Shown: positions 7,355 through 14,665 of the stretch, one piece after another
How the letters are laid out: every line of letters begins with the position of its first letter
Numbering within the stretch: the first letter of the stretch is position 1
Source: DASSUW01 sp963830725
Lineage (GTDB): Bacteria > Actinomycetota > Thermoleophilia > Solirubrobacterales > Solirubrobacteraceae
Reading direction: 5' to 3'
Assembly: GCA_963830725.1 (NCBI GenBank)
Contig: CAWHNO010000002.1
Location: forward strand, 248,001 to 312,000
Length of the DNA stretch: 64,000 nucleotides
Position numbers and translations under genes: made by a program
The notes under the pieces: generated by a model
What the model saw: only the letters and a program-made list of their open reading frames with translations
Databases searched by the model: none
Told to the model about the DNA's origin: nothing

Positions 7355-8130
7355 TGATCGCGCAGCCGGATCGCGAACTCGCCCGTCGTCTCGCGAGCCG
7401 CGTAGGCGCCGGCCTTCTCGTCGCGCACCACGCGGCCGCCGGACAGCTCGATCACGCGCCGGCGCATCTTGTCGACCATCTCGACGTCGTGCGTGGCGAC
7501 GACCACGGTCGTGCCGGTGCGGTTGATGCGGTAGAGCAGCTGCATGATCCCGATCGACGTCTCGGGGTCGAGGTTGCCGGTCGGCTCGTCGGCCAGCAGC
7601 AACGGCGGGTGGTTCACGAACGCGCGCGCGACCGAGACGCGCTGCTGCTCGCCGCCGGACAGCTGGTCCGGGTGGTTGTGGAGCTTCAGTGACAGCCCGG
7701 TCAGGCGCAGGATGTCGGGCACCTTGTCGCGGATGTCGCGCCGGCTGCCGCCCGTGACCTGGAGCGCGTAGGCGACGTTCTCGTACACCGTGCGCGTGGG
7801 CAGCAACTTGAAGTCCTGGAACACCATGCCGACGTTGCGGCGGTAGTACGGGACCTTCTTCCGCCGGATCTGCGACAGGTCGCGCCCGGCGACGTAGATC
7901 GTCCCCCCGGTCGGCTCGGTCTCCTTGATGAGGAGCCGCATCGTCGTCGACTTGCCCGAGCCGGACGCCCCCACGAGGAACACGAACTCGCCCGGGTAGA
8001 TGGCGAAGGAGACGCCGTCGAGCCCCATGTCCCCGCTCGGATAGCGCTTGGAGACGCCTTGGAAGTCGATGATGGCGGCGCTGCGCGGGGGCGCGCTCTC
8101 GCGCCTGACTTGTCGTTCCGTTGTGGCCAT
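7351..8130 (-). CDS. ftsE: Cell division ATP-binding protein FtsE
   Basis: A 259-residue ABC ATPase. Walker A is GASGSGKST (residues 54-62), the signature is LSGGEQQR and Walker B is LLLADEPTGNLD, followed by THDVEMV. FDFKLLPTRTVYENVA-like sequence after the Q-loop (VFQDFKLLPTRTVYENVAYA) is typical of FtsE. I start it at the ATG at 8130 (MATTERQ), which leaves a 20-residue extension before IDFQGVSKRY; the frame continues upstream to 8223 but that region is the divergent promoter. It is the first gene of the ftsE-ftsX-ctp-RNB run. Confidence 0.95.
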   Translation of the reverse strand: MATTERQVRRESAPPRSAAIIDFQGVSKRYPSGDMGLDGVSFAIYPGEFVFLVGASGSGKSTTMRLLIKETEPTGGTIYVAGRDLSQIRRKKVPYYRRNVGMVFQDFKLLPTRTVYENVAYALQVTGGSRRDIRDKVPDILRLTGLSLKLHNHPDQLSGGEQQRVSVARAFVNHPPLLLADEPTGNLDPETSIGIMQLLYRINRTGTTVVVATHDVEMVDKMRRRVIELSGGRVVRDEKAGAYAARETTGEFAIRLRDQ

Positions 8131-8204
8131 TGCGTCCAAGCAGGGTAATTCGTGCGCAGGGGGCACGCCCCTTCTTGAAACCGACATTGCAGCGGGGAGC
8201 GACG

Positions 8205-8432
8205 ATGGCAGACGAGAGATCACGGGTTCGGGTCCAGATGGTCGACGGCCGTCACCTGGAGGCGCGGGGCACGCTGGAGGACGTCGCGGGCAAGCTGTCG
8301 GCGGAGGCCTGCGGGCCGCATGGGTTCTGCGAGATCCAGGACACGCGCGGCAACGCGATCCTCGTCAACCGCGACCACGTCCTCTATCTGGAGCGGCGCG
8401 GCCAGACCCGCGGCGGCACCTTGGTTAGATAG
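8205..8432 (+). CDS. Conserved-looking 75-residue protein of unknown function
   Basis: A small acidic/basic mixed protein starting MADERSRVRVQMVDGRHLEA, with GNAILVNRDHVLYLE near the C terminus. The alternating pattern suggests a small beta-barrel, but I do not recognise a family. The start at 8205 is supported by GGGGAGCGACG just upstream (GGAG, 6 bp spacing). It lies 4 bp before the M16 protease start, so the two are almost certainly cotranscribed from the gap shared with ftsE. A role in regulating or assisting the protease is guesswork. Confidence 0.65.
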   Translation: MADERSRVRVQMVDGRHLEARGTLEDVAGKLSAEACGPHGFCEIQDTRGNAILVNRDHVLYLERRGQTRGGTLVR

Positions 8433-8436
8433 GGGT

Positions 8437-9690
8437 ATGGCGCGGATCGAATCCTCCACCCTGCCCTCGGGCCTCCCGGTCCACCGGATCGAGATCGAGG
8501 GAACGCGAGCGACCACCGTGCTGGTGGCGTTCGACGCGGGCGCCCGCACCGAGCGTCCGGGCGAGAACGGGATGGCCCACTTCCTCGAGCACCTGGTGTT
8601 CAAGGGCGGCCAGAAGTACGACGACTACCGCAAGGTGAACGAGACGGCAGAGCGCATGGGCGCGGTGCTGAACGCGTACACGTCACATGACCTCGTCGCC
8701 TTCCACATCACCTGCCGTGCGGAGGTGGCGGGCGACGCGATCGACCTGCTGACCGACTTCGTGGGCCGGCCGAAGATCGATCCGGAGGAGCTCGACCGCG
8801 AGCGCGGCGTGGTGATCCAGGAGATCGCGCGCGCCCACGACCAGCCGTCGGTGGTGGCCGAGCACCTGATCGACCGCGCCGCCTTCGGCGACCATCCGCT
8901 CGGGCGTCCGGTGCTGGGCCCCGAGGAGCACCTGCGCACCTTCACGCGCGACGCCATCGTGGCCTTCCGCTCGCGCCAGTGGGCGGGCTCGCGCGGTGGC
9001 GCGTTCCTGGCCGGAAACCTCTCGCACCTGCCCGACGACTCCGAGCTGGCCGAGACGTTCGGCCGCTTTCCGTCGATCTCGCCCGACGGAGGCACCGAGC
9101 CGGCGCCGTCGTTCGCGCCCCAGACGCTGGTCGAGTCACGGGATTCCAACCAGTCGCACCTGCGCATCTCCTACCGTCCGTCCATCGACCCGCGCGATCC
9201 CGAGGGCCGCGCCGCGCTCGGCATCTACTCGACGCTGCTGGGCGGCTCGATGGGCTCGCGGCTGTTCGACGAGATCCGCGAGCAGCGCGGCCTCGCGTAC
9301 TCCGTGTACTCCGCCGACCACGCCTACGCCGACGTCCCGATCCTGCAGCTCTCGGCCGGCCTGGAGTCCGGCAAGGCGGTCGAGGCCTTCACACGAATGC
9401 GCGAGATCGTCGACGAGCTGCGTGGCGACGGGCCGCGCGAGGACGAGTTCGAGCGCGCCCGCGCCTATGCGGCCGGGCGCCGGGTGCTGGCCTTCGAGAA
9501 CACCAACGCGGTAGCGCGGTACGCAGCGTCGCAGTCGGTCATCTTCGGGCAGGAGATCGATCCCGACGAGGCGATCGCCGCGCTCGACCGCGCCACCTTC
9601 GATCAGGTCGCGGAGGTCGCCCGCGGCATCTCCGAGACCGCGTCGGTCGCTTGCGTCGGCCCGCACGACACGACCGACTTCGGCGGCTGA
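8437..9690 (+). CDS. M16-family zinc metalloprotease
   Basis: A 417-residue pitrilysin/insulinase-type peptidase. The inverted zinc motif HFLEH is at residues 48-52 (H48, E51, H52) and the distal glutamate lies in ERGVVIQEIARAHDQP. The second half-domain contains LLGGSMGSRLFDEIREQRGL and GLAYSVYS, the arginine/tyrosine region of the family. M16 enzymes degrade small peptides in the cytoplasm. Start at the ATG at 8437 directly after the stop of the 75-residue gene. In Bacillus the homologue (ymxG/mlpA) sits among RNA and cell-wall genes; here it follows ftsEX divergently. Confidence 0.93.
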   Translation: MARIESSTLPSGLPVHRIEIEGTRATTVLVAFDAGARTERPGENGMAHFLEHLVFKGGQKYDDYRKVNETAERMGAVLNAYTSHDLVAFHITCRAEVAGDAIDLLTDFVGRPKIDPEELDRERGVVIQEIARAHDQPSVVAEHLIDRAAFGDHPLGRPVLGPEEHLRTFTRDAIVAFRSRQWAGSRGGAFLAGNLSHLPDDSELAETFGRFPSISPDGGTEPAPSFAPQTLVESRDSNQSHLRISYRPSIDPRDPEGRAALGIYSTLLGGSMGSRLFDEIREQRGLAYSVYSADHAYADVPILQLSAGLESGKAVEAFTRMREIVDELRGDGPREDEFERARAYAAGRRVLAFENTNAVARYAASQSVIFGQEIDPDEAIAALDRATFDQVAEVARGISETASVACVGPHDTTDFGG

Positions 9691-9735
9691 CCTTCGCCGT
9701 GCTCGCCGTGGCGCTGGTCGCCGCGGCGCCGGCGG

Positions 9736-11352
9736 ATGCGCGCGAGAAGAAGAAGCGGCCCGGAGCGGCGGGTCGAGGTCCAGCTGCTCGGGATCAACGA
9801 CTTCCACGGCCACCTCGAGTCGGCGACCTCGGGCCGGATCGGCCGCAACACGGTGCGGCGCCGGGACCGCGTGCCCGCGGGCGGGGCGGAGTACCTGGCC
9901 ACGCACGTGCGGCTCCTCAGCCGCCGCCGGCCCAACACGCTCGTGGTCTCGGCCGGCGACCTGGTCGGCGCCAGCCCGCTGCTTTCGGCGCTGTTCCATG
10001 ACGAGCCGACGATCGAGGCGATGAACGAGATCGGGCTCGACATCAACGCGGTCGGCAACCACGAGTTCGACGAGGGCGCCAGGGAGCTGCTGCGGCTCCA
10101 GCGCGGGGGCTGCCACCCGGGCGACGGCTGCCGCGACGGCACGCCGTTCCACGGCGCGCGCTTCCGCTTCCTGGCCGCCAACGTGGTGAGCCGGCGCACC
10201 GGCAAGACGTTCTTCCCGCCCTACACCATCCGCAAGCTGGGCGGCGTCCGTATCGGCTTCATCGGCATGACGCTGGAGGGGACGCCGGACCTCGTCCCGC
10301 CCTCGGTCTCGAGCGCCCTCCGGTTCCTGGACGAGGCGCAGACCGTCAACCGCTACGTCCGCCGGCTGCGCCGGCGCCGCGTGCAGGCGATCGTGGTGCT
10401 GCTGCACGAGGGGAGCTCGCCGCGCCGGCCGGCGCTCGCCGACGACTGCCCGGGGCTGTCGGGGCCGCTCGAGGAGATCATCCGGCGGACCTCGCGCGAG
10501 GTCGACGTCTTCCTGACCGGCCACACGCACGCCGCCTACAACTGCGTGATCGACCGGCGACGGGTCACCAGCGCAGGCTCCTTCGGCCGCCTGATCACCC
10601 GGATCGACCTGACGATCGACCGCCGCCGCAACGACGTCGTGCGCGCGCGGGCGGACAACTGGATCGTCGGCCAGGACGTCATGCGCGCGCCCGCCATCAC
10701 CGAGCTGATCGCGCGCTACGCCCAGCTCGCCGACCCGCTTCGCCTGCGTGTGATCGGCCGCCTGGCGGCATCGGCGAGCCGCACGCCGGACGACTCGGGC
10801 GAGCGGCGCATGGGGAACCTGGTCGCCGACGCGCAGCAGACCGCGAGCGGCGCCGACATGGCCTTCGTGAACCCCGGCGAGATCCGGACCGGGCTGGCGG
10901 CGGGCGACGTGACCGTCGCCGGCGCTTTCAGGGCGCAGCCGTTCGGCACCACGCTGGTGTCGATGAGCCTGACCGGCGACCAGATCCTCGAGCTGCTCAA
11001 GGAGCAGTGGTGCGGGCGCGCGAGCCAGCGGATCCTCCAGCCCTCGCAGAGCGTGAGCTACGCATGGAGCGCCCAGACGGCCGCCGCGATCCAGGGCACC
11101 GCCTGCGCCGGCGCGCCCAACCCGGTGTTCGGGCTCCAGGTCAACGGGGCGCCGGTGAACCCGCACGCGAGCTACCGCGTGGCCGTCAGCTCACTGCTGG
11201 CCGGCGGCTTCAACCGCTTCGCCACGCTGCAGGCCGGCGCGGGTCGCAGCGACGGGCCGGACGACATGGCGGCGCTGGAGGCGCACCTCGCGCCCTCGCT
11301 GACGGTTCCGCGCCTCCCGCCGGAAACGAACCGGATCGGCGTGGTCCCATGA
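9736..11352 (+). CDS. 5'-nucleotidase/UshA-type metallophosphatase, with an apparent frameshift after the signal peptide
   Basis: About 535 residues with both domains of the periplasmic 5'-nucleotidase family. The metallophosphatase domain shows INDFHGHLES, SAGDLVGASPL, VGNHEFDEGA and LTGHTHAAYN. The C-terminal domain shows RMGNLVADAQQ and VNPGEIRTGL. These enzymes dephosphorylate nucleotides and UDP-sugars outside the cell. The open frame from 9736 has no export signal, but the frame one base earlier, from a GTG at 9699, encodes VLAVALVAAAPADAREKKK, a typical signal peptide. The two frames join in the CCC at 9759-9761, where removing one C restores a continuous exported protein starting at 9699. 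Whether the extra base is real or an assembly error cannot be told here. Confidence 0.85.
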   Translation: MRARRRSGPERRVEVQLLGINDFHGHLESATSGRIGRNTVRRRDRVPAGGAEYLATHVRLLSRRRPNTLVVSAGDLVGASPLLSALFHDEPTIEAMNEIGLDINAVGNHEFDEGARELLRLQRGGCHPGDGCRDGTPFHGARFRFLAANVVSRRTGKTFFPPYTIRKLGGVRIGFIGMTLEGTPDLVPPSVSSALRFLDEAQTVNRYVRRLRRRRVQAIVVLLHEGSSPRRPALADDCPGLSGPLEEIIRRTSREVDVFLTGHTHAAYNCVIDRRRVTSAGSFGRLITRIDLTIDRRRNDVVRARADNWIVGQDVMRAPAITELIARYAQLADPLRLRVIGRLAASASRTPDDSGERRMGNLVADAQQTASGADMAFVNPGEIRTGLAAGDVTVAGAFRAQPFGTTLVSMSLTGDQILELLKEQWCGRASQRILQPSQSVSYAWSAQTAAAIQGTACAGAPNPVFGLQVNGAPVNPHASYRVAVSSLLAGGFNRFATLQAGAGRSDGPDDMAALEAHLAPSLTVPRLPPETNRIGVVP

Positions 11353-11397
11353 CTCGCTTGACCACCGCGCGCCGGGTTTGCCACGATCCGGGGACGA

Positions 11398-11757
11398 GTG
11401 ACCCTGCCTGAGCTCAACCACCGCGAGCTCGAGCGCTACGTCCAGCGGGTCGCGGACCGGTGGCCGGTCCAGCGCGCGCTGCTCGGAGGCGCGCGCGTGG
11501 CGGACCTGCGAGGCGCCGGGCCGCAGCGCGAGCGCGGCCCGGAGTTCGTCGTGGTGTTGGTGTCGGAGTTCTTCGACGGCGTGCCGTGGCTGGAGCGCGT
11601 GTACGTGTGCGGCAGCCTGTGGGACGCGTACGAGATGGGCGCGACGGCCGACATGCACTGCTACACGCCGGCCGAGTTCGAGCGCAAGCGCGAGCAGCTG
11701 CCGCTGGTGCGCGACGCCGTCGAGCGCGGGCTCGAGCTCTTGCCGGAGCCGGCCTAA
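11398..11757 (+). CDS. Small nucleotidyltransferase-like domain protein
   Basis: A 119-residue protein with a GTG start at 11398. It reads like a stripped-down Pol-beta-type nucleotidyltransferase: EFVVVLVSEFFDGVPWLERV followed by GSLWDAYEMGATADMHCYTP and EFERKREQLPLVRDAVERGL. The usual GSRAxG and paired catalytic aspartates of active enzymes are not obvious (RALLGGARVADL sits where they should be), so it may be an inactive member or an antitoxin-like domain. It stands alone, 45 bp after the nucleotidase gene, with no HEPN partner nearby. The family call is an inference from the pattern. Confidence 0.6.
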   Translation: MTLPELNHRELERYVQRVADRWPVQRALLGGARVADLRGAGPQRERGPEFVVVLVSEFFDGVPWLERVYVCGSLWDAYEMGATADMHCYTPAEFERKREQLPLVRDAVERGLELLPEPA

Positions 11758-11816
11758 CATCGGACGCCATGGATGGCGTCCGTCACGGTCAGAGGGCCGG
11801 CGGACGAAGGCCCTGG

Positions 11817-12794
11817 CTAACCGATTTGAACCATTCTTTCGATGGGAAGCCGGGCGCGCTCGGCGATCTCCTCCGGCACCTTCACGACCGGCTTCATCTC
11901 GCGCAGGGCGTCGCGCAGCTTCGGCAGCGTGATCATCTTCATGAAGCGGCAGCTCGCCGCCTCGTTGGCGGCCACGAAGTCGACGTCGGGCGCCGCCATC
12001 CTGAGCGGGTGCAGCATCCCGACCTCGGTCGCCATGATCGCGGTCGAGCCGGGCTGCGCGTCCCGTGCGTAGTCGAGCATGCCGCCGGTCGAGAGCATGT
12101 GCACGCCGTCGGGGTCGACGTCGCCGGCGGCGACGTACTCCATCACCGAGGTCGAGCAGCCGCACTCGGGGTGGATCAGGAAGTCGGCGCCGGGATGGCT
12201 CTCGCGCATCTCGCGGATGTCCGAGGGCCGGATTCCGGCGTGCACATGGCACTCGCCGTCCCAGACGTGCATCTTGCGGCCGGTGACCTTCTCGACGTAG
12301 GCGCCGAGGAACATGTCGGGGCCGAAGAGGATCTCGGTGTCGTCCCCGTGCTCGCGGTAGATGTGCTCGACCACCGCCGCGGCGTTCGAGGAGGTCACGC
12401 AGTAGTCGGTCTCGGCCTTCACCTCGGCGGTCGTGTTGACGTACATGACCGTGACGGCTCCGGGGTGGCGGGCCTTCCAGGCCCGCAGCTGCGGCGCGGT
12501 GATCGAGTCCGCCAGCGAGCAGCCGGCGTCGGGGTCGGGCAGCAGCACCCTCTTGTCGGGCGAGAGGATCGAGGCCGTCTCGGCCATGAAGTGCACGCCG
12601 CAGAAGGCGATCACCTCGGCGTCCGTGCGTGCCGCCTGCTGTGAGAGCGCGAGCGAGTCGCCGACGAAGTTGGCGACGTCCTGGACCTCGGGCAGCTGGT
12701 AGTTGTGGGCGAGGATCACGGCGCCGCGCTCGGCGGCCAGCGCGCGGACCTCGTTCTGGAGCGCAGGAATGTTGTCGAGCGAGAGCAGGGTCAT
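11817..12794 (-). CDS. nadA: Quinolinate synthase NadA
   Basis: A 325-residue [4Fe-4S] enzyme that condenses iminoaspartate with dihydroxyacetone phosphate to give quinolinate, the first dedicated NAD precursor. ILAHNYQLPEVQDVANFVGD is the N-terminal signature. The three cluster cysteines are in IAFCGVHFMAE, in DYCVTSSNA and in HPECGCS. The start overlaps the nadC stop by 4 bp (ATGA), giving a two-gene nadC-nadA operon. L-aspartate oxidase (nadB), the usual third member, is not in the window and must lie elsewhere or be replaced by aspartate dehydrogenase. Confidence 0.97.
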   Translation of the reverse strand: MTLLSLDNIPALQNEVRALAAERGAVILAHNYQLPEVQDVANFVGDSLALSQQAARTDAEVIAFCGVHFMAETASILSPDKRVLLPDPDAGCSLADSITAPQLRAWKARHPGAVTVMYVNTTAEVKAETDYCVTSSNAAAVVEHIYREHGDDTEILFGPDMFLGAYVEKVTGRKMHVWDGECHVHAGIRPSDIREMRESHPGADFLIHPECGCSTSVMEYVAAGDVDPDGVHMLSTGGMLDYARDAQPGSTAIMATEVGMLHPLRMAAPDVDFVAANEAASCRFMKMITLPKLRDALREMKPVVKVPEEIAERARLPIERMVQIG

Positions 12795-13624
12795 GTCCGG
12801 GGAAGGGCCTCCAGGGCCAGAGAGAGATCGAGCCCGGGCGCGGAATGGGTGAGGGCGCCCATCGACACGTAGTGTAGCCCTTCAATGGTCGCATAGACCA
12901 AAACTGTGTCCTCGTTCACTCCCCCGGACGCCTCGAGCTCCGCCCGGCCGTCCACCTGCGCGACGGCGGCGCGGATCTGCGCCGGCGTCATGTTGTCCAG
13001 CAGCAGCCGCGGCGCGCCGGCCTCGAGCGCGGCATCGATCTCGGCGGCGTCGCGCACCTCCACGGCCAGCGGGAGGTCGGGCCGCGCGGCGCGGGCGCGC
13101 CGGACCGCCTCGCCTACGCCGCCCGCCGCGGCCGAGTGGTTCTCCTTGATCAGGATCGCGTCGTAGAGCCCGGCGCGGTGGTTGACGCCGCCGCCGTCGG
13201 CCACCGCCTGCTTCTCCAGCCGCCGCAGGCCCGGCGTGGTCTTGCGCGTGTCGAGGATCCTGGCGGTGCCGCCGGCCTGCTCGACCGCGCGGACCACGCG
13301 CGCGGTCGCCGTGGCGATGCCCGACAGGCGGCCGAGGAAGTTCAGCGCCGTCCGCTCGGCGGTGAGCAGGGCACGGGCCGAGCCGGTCGCACGCAGCACC
13401 AGCGCGCCCGCGTCCCGCCACTCGCCCACCGGGCCGAGCTCGATCTCCACATCGGGGTCGAGCCGCCGGAACACGGCCGCGGCGACCTCGAGGCCCGAGA
13501 TCACGCCCGGCGCCTTCTGCGTGATCGTGGCCCGCGCCCTCGCGGTGGCGTCGACCGTCGCCTGGGTGGTCGCGTCACCGTCGCCGACGTCCTCGGCCAG
13601 CGCGCGGTCGATGAGATCGTCCAT
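12791..13624 (-). CDS. nadC: Nicotinate-nucleotide pyrophosphorylase NadC
   Basis: A 277-residue quinolinate phosphoribosyltransferase, which turns quinolinate and PRPP into nicotinate mononucleotide. The N-terminal half has EDVGDGDATTQ and LTAERTALNFLGRLSGIAT. The barrel has ILDTRKTTPGLRRLEKQAVA, GGGVNHRAGLYDAILIKENH and, near the end, LEASGGVNEDTV. Length and motifs are standard. It is the first gene of nadC-nadA. The 185-bp upstream gap carries three related 16-bp motifs and two dispersed repeats (listed separately), so the operon is probably regulated. Confidence 0.96.
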   Translation of the reverse strand: MDDLIDRALAEDVGDGDATTQATVDATARARATITQKAPGVISGLEVAAAVFRRLDPDVEIELGPVGEWRDAGALVLRATGSARALLTAERTALNFLGRLSGIATATARVVRAVEQAGGTARILDTRKTTPGLRRLEKQAVADGGGVNHRAGLYDAILIKENHSAAAGGVGEAVRRARAARPDLPLAVEVRDAAEIDAALEAGAPRLLLDNMTPAQIRAAVAQVDGRAELEASGGVNEDTVLVYATIEGLHYVSMGALTHSAPGLDLSLALEALPRT

Positions 13625-13656
13625 GCCGCGCAGCGTGGCAGGTGCTCCTGAACCCC

Positions 13657-13731
13657 GGCATTGAAGGAGGCGGGATCGAGGCTCACGCGGGCTCGATTGT
13701 CGTGTTTGTACGCCTCAGCCGGACAAACTGG
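13657..13731. repeat. Dispersed repeat (GGCATTGAAGGAGGCGGG family), copy 1
   Basis: GGCATTGAAGGAGGCGGG at 13657-13674 recurs exactly at 57365-57382. About 20-30 bp further on, both copies have GTTTGT-(A/G)CG(C/G)CT followed within 12 bp by ACAAA, an imperfect dyad (13704-13731 here). Copy 1 is intergenic, in the leader of nadC; copy 2 lies inside a transporter gene. Similarity beyond the 18-mer is partial and was aligned by eye. Confidence 0.4.
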
Positions 13732-13761
13732 ACAATCGGCGCCCGACAAACCCATCAATCG
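13694..13761. promoter_or_regulatory. Three related motifs ACAAAC-N4-CAATCG upstream of nadCA
   Basis: ACAAACTGGACAATCG (13723-13738) and ACAAACCCATCAATCG (13746-13761) are direct repeats starting 23 bp apart. A third copy, ACAAACACGACAATCG, lies inverted at 13694-13709. All sit 70-140 bp upstream of nadC, where NAD-responsive repressors act in other bacteria. I cannot match the motif to a named regulator (NrtR, NiaR or NadQ). Confidence 0.5.
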
Positions 13762-13787
13762 GCAGGCCGCGCGGCCGATCCCCCGCT

Positions 13788-13808
13788 TCCCTACCCAGCC
13801 GCAGTTCG
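13788..13808. repeat. Single arm of the AACTGCGGCTGGGTAGG repeat family
   Basis: On the minus strand the sequence AACTGCGGCTGGGTAGG begins 3 bp after the stop codon of the tocopherol-cyclase-like gene. The same 17-mer occurs at 63.7 and 63.96 kb and, with one base less at the end, at 22.26 kb. The flank towards lower coordinates (GCGCGGCCG about 20 bp from the arm) also resembles the copy at 63.94 kb, so at least 40 bp are related. Confidence 0.65.
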
Positions 13809-13809
13809 T

Positions 13810-14665
13810 CTACGGCGCGCGCCCGAGCTCCAGCCCGGCCAGCCCGCTCTCGCCCTCGTACACGAGCCGCCCCCGCCGCTCGACCCGCACCCGCAGGCGC
13901 CCGGCGAGATGTTGGTGCGACCACGGGACGACCCGTCGCTCGCCCGGTACGGGGACGTCGAGCACGTGCGCGGCGGCCGGGTCACCGGAGGCCTCGATCT
14001 CGATCCGGTGGCGCAGCGAGCGGCCGCGCAGCGCCCAGCGTCCCGGCTCGACCTCGGCGCGCACGCCCGCGATCACCGGCTCGCCGAGACGGATCAGGCG
14101 ATGAGCCGAGATGGACGACGACCGCGGTCGCGTGCAGCGGCCCGAGCGCCGGCCCGCCCGCGAAGGCCACGGTCAGCTTCTCGCCACCGAAGTCGTGCGC
14201 CTCACCCCACCACCAGACCGGCGGGAAGCCGTTGCCCCAGTTGCGCTCCACATAGGCGGTCGCGCCGTCGAGCGACCAGCGCTCGCCGACGTCGACGAAG
14301 CCCTCGGCGCTCGCCCGCAGCACGAGCGGGCGCCAGTACTGGCGCAGGAACGGCGCCCATCCCGCCGGACCGGTCCCGTGCCAGGGCCGCGGCCAGCGCA
14401 CCACGTCGCGCAGGTCGGCGTGCACGCGCGCGCCCGGCACCTCCACACGCAGCCGCTCGGCCTCGCCGGCGAACGCCCCGCCGATGCGCACCCCGTGCGA
14501 GTCGGCCACCGGCCCGTCGAGGATCGCGGACCGCCACGCGTCGCCCGGCCAGGTGGCGACGCCCGCCAGCGCCCAGCCCGGGCACACACCGCAGAGCACG
14601 ATCGCCGCCCGCCCGTCGGGCCACGTGAAGCGCCAGAACCAGCCGTCGAGGGCGGGGCGCTTCAG
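13810..14665 (-). CDS. Tocopherol-cyclase-like (PF14249-type) protein, apparent frameshift
   Basis: About 285 residues if one base is removed. The recognisable core is AYVERNWGNGFPPVWWWGEA, matching the Y(I/V)EKDWG-FPxxWxW motif of tocopherol cyclase-like beta-barrel proteins, preceded by a tryptophan-rich PWHGTGPAGWAPFLRQYWRP. The N terminus begins with LKRPALDGWFWRF immediately after prfB. No ATG, GTG or TTG fits this start; a CTG at 14665 overlaps the prfB stop codon. The frame breaks at 14113-14114: one frame reads to LHATAVVV and the other continues as ISAHRLIRLGEPV to the stop at 13810. Dropping one C of GTCC (minus strand) repairs it. The function of bacterial members is largely unknown; some bind hydrophobic ligands. 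Confidence 0.65.

Noticed and set aside
11398..11757. Toxin-antitoxin (MNT/HEPN) pair
   Set aside because: No HEPN or other partner gene lies beside the nucleotidyltransferase-like gene; nadA is convergent.
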